NCBI GenBank assembly: GCA_033439265.1
Contig: JAVTVX010000009.1
Location: forward strand, 2,469,609 to 2,533,608
DNA: 64,000 nucleotides
Direction of reading: 5' to 3'
From: Dillenia suffruticosa
Taxonomy: Eukaryota; Streptophyta; Magnoliopsida; Dilleniales; Dilleniaceae
Position numbers and translations under genes: made by a program. Shown piece by piece: positions 24,201 to 36,275 of the stretch (the stretch's first letter is position 1; each line of letters opens with the position of its first letter). The notes beneath the pieces were generated by a model that worked only from the letters and a program-made list of their open reading frames with translations, did not search any database and was not told the DNA's origin.

Positions 24201-27200
24201 CCTTTATGGCAATGTTTATTTTGCTGAAACAAGGAAAAAAAGAATTTGAAACTCAGTAGAGCCTGTTACTAACCAGAAAAAAAGTGACAGAAGATGTCCT
24301 TCAGAGAAGCTGACCACTCTAATCATCTGCTCAACATCACTAAAAGAGCCATTTCCACCTCAGTCTTGATCCATGGGCAAAAGTTCCCCATTTTTGTTAC
24401 CAGGCATGGTTAGAGCATTTCTTCTGTCAATTTGATGGTACTATCAACAACCCAAAACACATGTAGCATTGGATGGCACCGCAAACTACACATTAGTGCC
24501 TGGTTGTGCAATAGATTGGCTGGAAGATCATAAGGGATGAACTCAGACCAGGTTTATATTCACGTGATATGTGCATTGCCTATCAAGCTTGACATTAGAT
24601 TTATACTGTTGCTATTGGGCCACCTGAAATTACTGATGAGTACCGGTTTAATCAGAATCGGATAAACTATTTACATAAATTGGTTGTTTTTACAGTTTCC
24701 TTTTATTCTTGTTGCTTTTCATGGTTCTATTCTTGTGATCAATGCATCTTATGTGTACTTATGATGTCTAACTGTGCTTGGAATAGGCAATTCGTCATGA
24801 GGCTTTCACTCATATGGAGGGTCAAAAGGAATTTGTGCAGATTGACCATCATGACTTATTTCCTTATCTTCTTGTTAATATTGGTTCTGGTGTTAGTATG
24901 ATTAAGGTATGATATTTCTGTTGTTTGTTTGTAGATAAGCACTTCAGTTTAGGTCCTTTAAAGGCTTTATGATTATAATATTTTGATATGGTATAGATTG
25001 ACGGGGATGGAAAGTTCCAACGAGTTAGTGGCACAAATGTTGGTGGTGGTACTTATTGGGGATTGGGAAGGCTTTTGACAAAGTGCAAAAGGTTAAGTTT
25101 CCTCTTCTGATGCTTAAGTTTCATATTTCATTGTCCTTGTGTGTACCCTCAATAGTTCATTAAATTGCTTATTCATTTTCTGTTCAGCTTTGATGAATTG
25201 CTTGAGCTGAGCCAACGAGGAGATAATAGGACCATAGACATGCTTGTCGGGGATATTTATGGTGGTATGGACTATTCTAAGGTATGTACCCATTCCGTGA
25301 AGACTTATGCGATCTCTAGTTGCCATTCATGGGCTATAGGGATTGTGACACATGACCTACCATCTATGTGCTGAATCAGATTGAAGAATGAAGTGATTTG
25401 CAACAATAGGAACTTTGGATTCTCATAATCCAAAAATTTCTTTACACTAGTATGGCAGATGAGGATCCAAATATTATGATATTTTGAAGAGACCATAGTT
25501 CAAGCTATTTTACTTACTCTGAGGTTGACCTGTCATATCAGCCTGCTTTGTGTCTGTGCAAAATTATGAGTACCTGTATGGTTTTGGAAGTTGATGTGAA
25601 TTTACTAAGTGGCCTTTTCTTCTGCATTCACAGATTGGTCTCTCTGCATCAACTATTGCTTCTAGCTTTGGCAAGGCAATTTCTGAAAATAAGGAGCTGG
25701 AGGACTACAGGCCTGAAGATATTTCACTGTCCCTCCTGCGAATGATATCATACAACATTGGGCAGGTATTTCAAGCAAAGGCATAAAACTAAATATATCG
25801 ACAAACCACTTTGTGACAAGCTATTTAGTCTGATAATTGCCCTGAAAGTGAATGGTTTTTAGACATTACCTACAGAGCAATTCATGCGTTGTTTCCTCTA
25901 CCCAAAGGGCAGCGAAATATCTACTTATGCTTGTGAGTGTACTGACCATGCTTATGGGTTTAAGCTTGGTTAAGTGATGGGACAAGTAGATTTCTGAATC
26001 AAAATTATTACAGTTGATAAGCTTCTAGCTTGGAAAAGGCACTTGATGGAGGCTGTTGTCAGATTAAGAATTTGATCAAGTTGCTTTCCTTTTCTTTTTT
26101 CTTACCTTTGGAGATTGACATATCACCCTTAAGATATTCATTGTCTGCAGCTTCATGTAAATAATGGTTCTCGAAAAGATTTTGACCGCTAGACACGGAA
26201 GATTTTAACAATAATTTGTTGAAAACTTGAAATTTACTTCCTAGGTCATGCTTTAGATGTGCAGGGACTTTCTTATTATTATTTGCTATCTTGGACCCAC
26301 AAGCTTAGTGGAGTGCTTTTAAGTTTTTGGTGTGCTTTCCTATCCATTAATTTCATCTTTTTATTCACAGATAGCTTATTTGAACGCCCTTCGCTTTGGG
26401 CTCAAAAGAATATTTTTTGGAGGATTCTTCATAAGGGGTCATGCTTATACCATGGACACAATTTCATTTGCCGTTCAATTCTGGTGAATGTCAAATTTTG
26501 TTTCTCTTGTTCCATATTTGGACAATGGTTATCTGTACTTTGTGTCCTATAAAATTGACTGAAACTATGATCTTAGATGTTCAACTCATCATAAATGTGT
26601 TAATTGGTTATCCAAATTGTTATCTCTGTAGGTCAAACGGAGAGGCACAAGCAATGTTTTTGCGGCATGAAGGTTTTCTAGGAGCTTTGGGTGCATTCAT
26701 GAGCTATGAAAAACATGGCCTTGATGATTTGATGGTCCATCAATTGGTGGAAAGATTCCCAATGGGTGCACCTTACACAGGGGGAAAAATTCACGGTCCA
26801 CCACTTGGGGATTTAAATGAGAAGGCAAGTATTATAACCAAGTGTGGAAAAGGCTCGCCTGAACTTAAAAACCTCTAGGAACTGTTTGTGGTTTATTTGG
26901 GTGTTTGTTATGCGATTTGGCATTAATCACTGTCAAACATGGTTCATGTTAGACTGTCTCTGCAAGTCTATTACCAAAAAGGAAATTGTATCCTGGTTAT
27001 ATAATACTTTCATGTCTTACTATTCTGAATTAATTTATCTTTCTTGCTAATAAAAATAATTAAAACCTTTGTTAGTCTTAAAATAGAGTTTCACTGTGGT
27101 AATGGTTCTTTACTTTGTAAATGCCTAAATAGCAATGGTGCAGTTTTCCAAGTAGAATAAATTCTTAGAGCAACATATGGGCATATATTCCTTCAACTAG

Positions 27201-30200
27201 TACTTTATCCTGCTATGTTAGTTTAAAGAGGGTGGGAATATGTTAAAGTAAAAAGAACAACATGTAAGGGCATATTCTGCACTTAGGAAAGAGAAAAATG
27301 GAAATTTGTGCAGGCAGTCTCTATATAACTCATAAATGCAACAAACTTCCAATGGAGGTTTGCACTCAGAATTGCCTGGGGATGTCTCAAATTGGTTCTC
27401 TTTACTTTAGGTGTTTGCTGTGTATTGGTCAATCATGTAATATAGTTTGAAATTTCAAATTAACAGTACCTTTCCATTTTCTTCTTAAATTTTATATTGT
27501 TTTCTTTTCTGTGGTGCACTTGGGGGTGGGTTTTGTGTGGGAATTTTTTTTTTAGGGGGGTGGGATTTATATTTATGCTGAAGAAACCTTATCATCCTAA
27601 AACAACCTTGAATCACATCCACTATCCTTGCTATAAGTGAAACTTTTGGCTAAGCTGATAAGCTATTGTGAGCAAAGGATACGGTGTTATCATTTCTCGT
27701 GTGGCTAGAAAGATCGACAATGTTTTTCAATTATTGATTTACTTGAAGACGGTATCCGATTTAGTAGATAGTGACCCTTTCTCCTGGTAATTTTTCTGCA
27801 TCAGTTACTAGTCTTGTGGCAGCAGGGACTAGAGCTCATGATATCACTCCTTTTTCCCCATTTTTCTATAAGAGACTTTTATGATCTGTTTGAACATAAT
27901 TTCAGATTTCATGGATGGAAAAGTTTGTACGCAAGGGAACTGAGATCATTGCTCCTGTTCCAATGGCTCCACCTGGAACTACTGGCCTTGGAGGTTTTGA
28001 AGTGCCTTCTTCCAAAGGAAATACTTTACGTTCTGATGCAAGTGCATTAAATGTTGGTGTGCTCCATCTTGTACCAACTTTGGAGGTTTTTCCTCTGCTG
28101 TCAGATCCAAAAACGTATGTAAATACTGTGTAAACTGGTGGTGCTATTGTCTCTTGTGATATACTTGACCTGAAAATGTGCCTTATATCATACTCTTAAC
28201 TGGATTTAAAAGCTCGTTTGCATGAAAAAATGCTTTACTGATCAAACCAACATTCATGTATAACAATAGTAGGTCTTACTTCTTATAGACTCGCACCTCG
28301 TTTGTTTCATCTACTCCTAGCTTCACATTTACAAGCATGGTTGTGCTCTCCTATTTCAAGAAAGAGAAAACAATTAACATGCAAATGGTTCATTATTACA
28401 ATCTTTCCTCAGGTTTAAGTGTTGTTTAACCCTTCAGCTATGCTACCTTGTGTGGTTTGTGACATCTTACACCCGTTAGTGTTAATTGTTTCACAAATTT
28501 ATGCTTTATCCAATCCAGTTGTTGTTATGCTTGGTACACATCCTTATGTTCATTGCTAAACAAATGTGACCAAATGAACTCTAACATCTTCTGACTTCGA
28601 AATTGCAGGTATGAGCCCAACACTATTGACCTCTCAGATCACAGTGAGCTAGAGTGAGTTCTGGAACCCAAATTCATTGCATATTTGATACAATCACTCT
28701 CTCCATTCTCAAGATGTATATAGGATTCAACCCCAAAAGCCAGATGTGTTTTCAGCTTATTTTACCTGTACTTCCTGCTGTAGGTATTGGTTCACCGTGT
28801 TGTCTGAACATTTGCCAGACCTTGTGGATAAGGTACTCTCACATTACCTCCACTCCCTTTTCTTTCATTTCAATGCCCACATACACAAATGCAGTATGCT
28901 AGACAATTTTATGGTGAAGGATTCAAATAGCCAACTTTTGGTCACAGAAATTATTATGTAACGTTAATCTACTGTTTCTAACAGCCACAAGAGTATGATG
29001 AAGTGGTGAGCTGTATTTCTATCTCTTGAATTACTAGTTCCCCACAGGCTAATAGACTTTCTGAAATTTCCGAACAAATTTTGACAGAGTGATTTACAAA
29101 ACTATTCTCTCTCTTTTTAAGCTATTTGTATTAATAACAACTTCAGTTTCCCGAATCATTTGGTCCAATTTCAAAGAAAATGCATGGAACCTAGATCGTT
29201 CTTAATCTTTCATGAAAAGTTTTACATGTGACCTCAAGTCTCTTGGCCGGCAATATATTGGTTCCTAAGTCTTTTTTCCCATATGATTGTAGGCTGTGGC
29301 AAGTGAAGGAGGAACTGATGATGCCAAAAGAAGGGGCGATGCATTTGCTCGTGCATTTTCTGCTCATTTGGCTAGGTGAATTGATGAATTATTTATTATA
29401 AACTTTATGCATGACCTATGATATTCAGACCAAATTGTGAAAAGTTTTGGTGCTTTGAGGATTTAAGATTGTCAAGGATATTGATGTTACTCAAAGAACA
29501 AAAATTCCTTCCAACTGAATATAATGTCAGCAGTTCATGGCGGCCTTCAGCTTTGATAGTACAGATTACTGGATTAGGTCAATCAGATCATAGGATTCAT
29601 GACATGTCACTAGGCACTTTTGATATTAGTCATGCCTACAGTATTACCTCCTTATCAAAGTGTAGTGTAGACTTTACTGATCTGTTAATAAAGATATCTA
29701 CTGGTTCTTATTGAAAAGGGATGCAAAATAAAAGGCACATATATAATCACATGGTATTTGATCTTATAGGTTGATGGAAGAGCCTGCCGCTTATGGGAAG
29801 TTGGGACTAGCCAACCTTTTGGAACTAAGGGAAGAGTGCTTGAGGGAGTTTCAGTTTGTTGATGCCTACAGAAGCATTAAACAGAGGTATATGCCTTTAA
29901 ATCTGACGTTTTCTGATAACTATGATAATTCACATAGTTCTTGTTCTTCTTGAAAATTTTCAAGTTTTGAACCATTAAATTTTTGTGTTTTGTTTCTTTT
30001 TCTAATTGCTTCATATGTTTATGCATAGCACATGTCAAATAATTGATTAGAAGTGCATGATCCTATGATATTAATCACCAATGCCTTGATTTATTAGAAC
30101 AAGTAATGTATAATTCTCCATAGTTTATTGTTCTATACTTAGATCTACGGTTAAATGAGTTTGAATATCAGACACTAGACTATTTTGCGGGAAAAAAGAA

Positions 30201-33200
30201 AGAAACTGTTTGTGGTTTGTGTTTTCAGTTGAGCATTTAACAATCTTGCATTTAACTAGGAGCTATGAAGGTATTGTTCTGCAAGAATCACTAAACACTG
30301 TCTCCTGCCCTGGCCCCTTCTTTGCTCTTTGGTAGGGAAAATGAGGCATCTCTTGCTGTTCTACCTGACCTTTTAATGGAGATTGATAGCATGAGCGAGG
30401 TATGTGGAAGTTTGTCAAGTAACTTATCATGTGCTTATTGCATTATGTGAATATGATTCACTTGGTTTTTTATTTGTTGTAATTTTGTATCTATTTCAAA
30501 TGATAGGTGCTTGTATCAGCTCCTTATATGGTGACTTAAAATCATCAAATAAATACTATTAACTTCTTCTGTAAATTTAAGTGATCATTGGATCTGTAAG
30601 GTGCACCTATAGGTGACCATATTCCCCCCCCCCCTCCTGGTTGAATCTAAATGTGAACCTAGTCCTAGCTGAAAGAGCATCTGTATCACATACCAAGTAT
30701 GGCACCATTGTTGTCTTAAGTGGTTCTTTTTCCACTACCCTTGGCATCCACCACTCTATTAACATGTACATTCATCTTTAATATGCAGGAAACGAGATTG
30801 CTTACCCTTATAGAAGGTGTTCTTGCTGCAAACATCTTTGACTGGGGATCTCGTGCTTGTGTGGATCTCTATCATAAAGGAACCATTATTGAAATATATA
30901 GAATGAGTCGCAACAAGATGCATAGGCCTTGGCGTGTAAGTGGATCAAAACTATTTGCATTAGATTATGCCCATTTGAATTGCTTTTCAAATTTAATATT
31001 GCTTACCAAAAAAAAAAAAAAAATCCATTTATAATGTTTCAGGTGGATGATTTTGACATGTTTAAGGAGAGGATGTTAGGGTCTGGAGAAAATAACAGGC
31101 CACGCCCATACAAAAGAGCTTTGCTCTTTGTGGACAATTCAGGTGCTGACATTGTCCTAGGCATGCTTCCTTTAGCCCGAGAGCTTCTCCGCTGTGGAAC
31201 TGAAGTAAGTTCAGTGCTCTCTCTGTCTTGATTAGGGTAACTTTTAGCTTGGTACAGCATCTGCAAAATTTTATTAATTCCCAAGAATGCGTGACTATTG
31301 GTCTCCTTTCTTGTCACTGAGATGATAGTTTCACCACTCTAATGTAAGGGATGGCAACAACATGGGGCAGGCAGATATTGTCTCTCCCACCCCAGCCCTG
31401 CCCTTCCCAAGTGCAGCACAGTTATTCCCAGTTTCTCAACAGTAGGAAAATTTTGGGTAACCATCTCCAACCCTGTGGTTAACAGGACTGCCCCACTCTG
31501 CTACTTGAAAATTTTCCTCATAACACAATATCCAACTTATTCTCCAGAGAAATGAGAATCCCGAAAGGAACCATGGTCTGCAGTTCTACCCCGCTATTAG
31601 AAAGAAAAAAAAAAAAAAAAAAAAAGGAACAGGAAAAAAAAATCACATCCTTATCCTGAAAAATGCAGGACTATTGGCAAAGCACATTCAAACTATATTT
31701 TCATAGGTTTCTTCACATTCTAAAACAGAAAAGCAATAGCATGGATAGCTCTACCACAAATTAATAGCAAATCTCATAGTCCTGTTCTGAACCAGAAAAA
31801 AGAGCAAAATGTAAATACGTAACAGAAAGTACAGGGGAAAAAAATCTCAGGCTGTTCATCTTGCTTTGCAGAATCCCAAGTGAGAGAGAGAAGAGTGCGT
31901 TAAATGTGCTAAGAACCATAGAGAGAGAGAGAGAGAGAGATGAAATGTGATTTGCAACTAACAGTCGAGCAAGAGGAATAGAGAGCGATAGTAAAATCAA
32001 ATAAGGGAACCAAAGATTAAATTTAGGGGCACGCAATTGTAAAAAGTGCAAGAAAAATTGAGATGAGGGAAGGAGAACATGTGCCTTTTGTGTAAAGAGA
32101 GGAGAGGACAAGAACAGAACACCGAAAGTTCTGAAGACCTCAGACCTCTGATCCTATGTTCCCTAGAACCTAGGGTAAAATGGTACAATTGGATTGGGGA
32201 AGGTAACCACACCCCAGTATAGTACCAAAACCACCCAAAATGATAGCTTGGTTAATCCTCATAAACCACCACATTACTTAGTCAATGTGTAATACTTGCT
32301 CCCAATGGCGGGGGAGGGCAGCCAACTGTGGGTATGGGCTAAATTGCCATATCTAGCCTGATGAGTTTTAGCTGATTTATGTGATTTATGGTTTGTTGGC
32401 GCTTGCATTTGGAATTCACATGCAGGCTTGTTTCTTTTGCAGTACCTTTATCCTTAAGTGAGATTAAATTATCAAACTCTTTCTGCAGGTTGTTTTAGTT
32501 GCAAATTCTCTCCCTGCTCTGAATGATGTTACTGCCATGGAGCTGCCTGATATTGTAGCTGAAGCTGCAAAGGTTTGTAAAAGAGAAATCTTCTCTAGCT
32601 CTTGTTTTTTAACAAAATTTTTGAAATTTCTTGATTCTGCAAACTAGTTCTGCCTTAGTATGTGGCTATTTCTTCACCCATTGCAATGGCATCGCACATG
32701 GTTGGTATCATGGGTGATTTATAGTTGTGGGCTAGCTACAGGGATTATGTCTAAAAGATAAAGAGGAAAAATGGTAATGGGATTCGCATAATGCCATGAC
32801 CACCCATTCTTTTTCCTTTTTCTTTTTACTCCTGGCATATCTCTTGCAAAATGGCTAGTTGTCTACTAGTTGTGCTGCCATCAGGTAGCATTTGATATCC
32901 TAGTAAACAAAATATCCCAACAATGAGGCATATGTTAAGCACCCCAAAAAAAGAGATTTTAAGTTCCAAAAAAAGAAACATCTTGACATGATTCCGCATA
33001 CTTCAAATAAGAATACTAATAGTTGTATTGACATGACATGTTTTGGTGTCTATCCATGAAACTGACTACTGTAGTCTACAGCATTGTGACATTCTTCGCA
33101 GAGCTGCTGAAGCTGGAGGCCTGCTGGTGGATGCTATGAATGTCCAAGATGGTTCTAAGGAGGAGTCATCTTCGGTGCCTTTAATGGTTGTCGAAAATGG

Positions 33201-33742
33201 ATGCGGGAGTCCATGTATAGACTTGAGGCAGGTCAGCTCTGAGTTGGCTGCTGCTGCAAAAGAGGCTGATTTGGTACGATGCTCTTATTTTTGCCCCCTG
33301 AAAGTATGACATTGAAATTTTTGATTTGCTCTTTCACTCTTATTTTCTATCCTTTATGCTCCATTGTGCTCCATAGATAATCTTGGAAGGTATGGGTAGG
33401 GCTCTCCATACAAACTTCAATGCTCGGTTCAAATGTGATGCCTTGAAGGTGAGATTTGCCCTTCTCTTGGTTTTGAATTCTGGAAAAAATTGTTATCGTC
33501 CGAGTCTCAACCTTTTTAGCATTGCATTTTTATGGGGCTATGCTCATTAGATCAGTTTCATCTAAACCAAGTTCCTCCATAGCAGGACTCTCCCTTTTTT
33601 TTTTTCCCTTTTTTTTATTAGACTGGTTAACGTGAACAAATTTATTATGCAGCTCGCTATGGTGAAAAACCAAAGGTTAGCGGAAAAGTTAATCAAAGGA
33701 AAGATATACGACTGCATTTGCAGATATGAACCAGCCAGATAA
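20531..33742 (+). CDS. PANK2: Pantothenate kinase 2 fused to a DUF89 phosphatase domain
   Basis: Twenty-two exons join in frame: 20531-20837, 22410-22622, 22729-22787, 23487-23603, 24787-24906, 24997-25091, 25188-25281, 25634-25765, 26371-26483, 26632-26824, 27906-28114, 28609-28653, 28784-28832, 29293-29375, 29770-29886, 30336-30399, 30789-30935, 31043-31204, 32489-32572, 33082-33273, 33377-33448, 33653-33742. The product is 918 aa. Residues about 98-480 are an eukaryotic pantothenate kinase domain ([51 protein letters not shown]), with the catalytic-type Glu219 and Arg281 kept. Residues about 560-918 are DUF89, with the metal-site block FVDNSGAD (Asp750), [10 protein letters not shown] and [13 protein letters not shown]. 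The kinase makes 4'-phosphopantothenate, the first step to coenzyme A; the DUF89 part dephosphorylates (damaged) 4'-phosphopantetheine. The start is the first ATG after the TTG at 20516. Intron 10 (26825-27905) is GC-AG. The domain pair is standard for plant PANK2. Confidence 0.96.
21181..21211 (+). repeat. Poly-T tract in PANK2 intron 1
   Basis: An uninterrupted run of about 28 T lies here, and a second shorter poly-T run at 21069-21090, both in the 1.57-kb first intron. They may be the tails of old retro-insertions in antisense orientation, but no body is recognisable. Confidence 0.8.
31205..32488 (+). other. PANK2 intron 18, long and mixed in composition
   Basis: This 1.28-kb intron contains a C-rich block (31380-31500), a poly-A run at 31607-31625, a GA run at about 31920-31941 and a mixed stretch to 32300. 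The minus ORF at 31761-32111 spans the GA repeat and resembles no protein known to me. The opening AGGGATGGCAA (31349) resembles a hAT terminus, but no matching far end or target duplication was found. Confidence 0.45.
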
Positions 33743-34508
33743 AATGTCAAGAGATTCGATATCCGGTCTACCTCATCTTCATTTCCTTAATTGGCAAACT
33801 GTTTTATAAACCCTTTGATGAAATTAATAAGAACATTCAGATATTCGGATTCAGCATCTGCAGGGTACCCTCCACTCTTCATTCTTCCGATGGTAACCCT
33901 GGGAGAAATAAAAATTGATGTCTGTAGCTTATGTTTAGAAGTTGAAGACTTTCAACAATTGCTTGTCCGTAAAAAGAAAAGAATGGAATAAGAAGTTTAG
34001 ATGTATTGCTTGTACCATGAAAGATGAGAATGTAACATATCCTTAATTTGGGAACCATTGAATCAATAGTATTTGAGGTATATGCTTGGAAACGAGCCCA
34101 TGTGATTTTTTTTAATTTTTTCATCAACCGGTACTTGGGTTTTCATCGATTCTATATTGTTCAAACCCAAATCAAATAGTTAGGGGGAAGAGTCTATACC
34201 CCTTAAAGGGTCTGTACGGTATAAACTTTGCCATTGGCATAAATATGGCTTTAGTTATATATATGTTAGCATAATGAAAAGGTTGCGCCATGGGAGTTTT
34301 TGGCAGTTCAATGTTGTCACTGACTATTGGTGCTCATCCTCGTTTTCTGGTCTTGGGATTGAAAGGAGGGAGATGAGAACCAAAGTGAATTGGGGAAAAG
34401 TACCGGTTACTACTATTTAAGCTATAAAAATATCTAAAGCAAAAAATGAGAGTTTTATAAACTAATATATTAAAACTTTAAAAATCTACAGATTCCGGGG
34501 GCAGAACC
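33743..34508 (+). other. PANK2 3' flank
   Basis: The 3' untranslated region probably extends to around 34030-34100 (AATCAATAG and similar AT-rich signals). Beyond it I see no gene up to the tRNA-like sequences at 34509. Confidence 0.45.
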
Positions 34509-34612
34509 TAGTGTTTTGTCTAGTGGTATGATTCTTGCTTTGGGTGGTGTTCGGTTCAGTAGTGGTATGATTCTCGCCTTGGATGCCAGAGGTCTCAGAT
34601 TTGATTTTCCTC
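34509..34612 (+). pseudogene. Two adjoining tRNA-Pro(UGG) pseudogene pieces
   Basis: Piece A (34509-34545) has the tRNA-Pro D-arm GTCTAGTGGTATGATTC and an anticodon loop of the form CTTTGGGT, then stops. Piece B (34546-34612) starts again with GGTGTTCGGTTCAG, repeats TAGTGGTATGATTCTCGC, has loop CTTGGAT, then GCCAGAGGTC and a decayed T-arm (CAGATTTGATTTTC for GGGTTCGATTCCC). Neither has a matching acceptor stem. The sequence could also be the head of a tRNA-Pro-derived SINE; the following 70 bp are pyrimidine-rich and end in a (CT)n run (34676-34700). Confidence 0.75.
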
Positions 34613-34700
34613 TTTTTTGTGCATTCCTCCTTTTTCCTCCTTTTCACCTATTTAAGTGAATACTTTTTCAATAGTCTCTCTCTCTCTCTCTCTCTCTCTG

Positions 34701-35700
34701 TGATACCATATATCATTTGATTCTAGACTAGAGATTGAAATAAAACAATTTTGATACTGTTGATGTCCATCGAAAAACTAGAACAAATCAATATAAAATT
34801 TTGATTTAATTATTGTTACTATTAAAAAAAGTAATTTGAATTAAAGAAGAGAGTGACACCATTTTTTGATGAACTTTTAAGTATTTTCAGTTATTTGAAA
34901 CTAGTTATTTTTGGTACATTGTATAAAATTACTAATAATTATTATAAATAATTTATTTTAATTAAATTTTTGAAGCATATTATGTGAAACTTGATTCTTC
35001 TTGTATTTTATTCAATTAAATATGTTTTGAATGTCTTAAATGACTTTGCACTACTATTATATAAACATCAATACTAAGTTTTATCACATAGAAAACATTG
35101 ATAATAACTTAAACTTAAAATATATAAATATTCTATTGTAGTTTATGGTTCAAGATTTCTTTTCTTCTTTTGATAAATAAATGGAGATAAAAGATCGATC
35201 TTTAACTCAGAAGAGATTTATTTTTTTATTTTATTTTTCTTTTTATAGAACGGTCTGAGCTTGAGCAATGAAAAATTATAATAGGAAACTTTTAAAATGT
35301 TAAAATAATTTATAAATCCTTTATTATTTGTCACAAATATGAATATTAAAATATTTTAAATGGTTATTCGAGATAACGATCTTAATATATAAATTATAAC
35401 TTTTTATAAATATTAATTATATTGTAAGAGATTTTTTTTTCCAAAAATTTAAGATATTCAAAAATTATACAAAAATTTATAGCATAAATCTTTCCTATCT
35501 TATTTTCCTAATTTTCTTTTTCCTTTTTCGTTTTTTGGTTTTAGGGTTGCAGTTGCAAAGGTAAATCATAGAAACTACAATTTTCTTTATATTATGTTTA
35601 AATACAGACAACAGTTGTAAGGAAAAAAAAAATTGAAAGTTATGTTGAAATTTCCGAATTAACCGGTCCCAATCAAAACTGACAAAGTTGCACCAAATGG
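34701..35700. other. Intergenic, AT-rich, no gene seen
   Basis: Nothing recognisable was found. Composition is strongly AT-rich with A- and T-runs. A GA/CT-rich zone begins at about 35770 and belongs to the leader of the next gene. Confidence 0.6.
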
Positions 35701-36275
35701 AAGTTGATGGATGATGAGTCATTGCTCTTCGGAAAAATCAAACCTTTCGGGTGATCAAAAGGGTCACTCCTCCCCCGTCTCTCTCTCTCTCTCTCCAACC
35801 TTTGAAGTGTTCTTCTCTCTCTCTCCAAAAGGACAAAAAATAAAAAAAGACCTACAAAACTCGGAAGGGCATCCGTTTTTAAAACTATTACAGACGATGG
35901 AACCAAAAACATTATGTTCTACGTGAACCCTTGAGAAACCATAGTCCTCTTTCTCTCTTTATCTCTCTCTCTCTCTCTCAAAATAGGGTTTTCTTTGAGT
36001 CTGGACAAATGGGTCGGTGCCAAATCGAAGATTGAATTGTTAGAGGACGCAAAAGTTTGGATTTTTCCAAGCAGGTAATTTGCCGTCGATGTTGTTTGTT
36101 TTTTATTTTATGGGTGTTTTAATGTTATTTTTAACTTAAATTTTGATGTATTTTTGTTGTTATTTGTGTATTTTTGTTTTTTGCTTTCTGGGTTTGCTTT
36201 TCTTTTTTTTGGAGCAAAGTGTCTGATTGTTGATGTATTGGGGAAAAGCAGTGAGCTTTTGGATTTTTGCATTTA
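35701..36275 (+). promoter_or_regulatory. Leader and probable leader intron of the PWWP gene
   Basis: Two (CT)n blocks (35778-35822 and 35951-35980) precede the gene. A donor (CCAAGCAG before GTAATTTG, 36075) and an acceptor (AAAAGCAG ending 36251) bound a likely 177-bp intron that ends 24 bases before the start codon. Leader introns are common in such plant genes. The transcription start is not determined. Confidence 0.5.

Noticed and set aside
31349-31700. Second hAT-like element in PANK2 intron 18
   Set aside because: The start resembles a hAT end, but no inverse end or 8-bp duplication was found.
31761-32111. 116-aa minus ORF inside PANK2 intron 18
   Set aside because: It spans a GA repeat, is low complexity and resembles no family.
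36267-36275. Start of the PWWP protein at 36267
   Set aside because: This codon is also TTG; the ATG at 36276 begins MDDPETLGG and is taken as the start.
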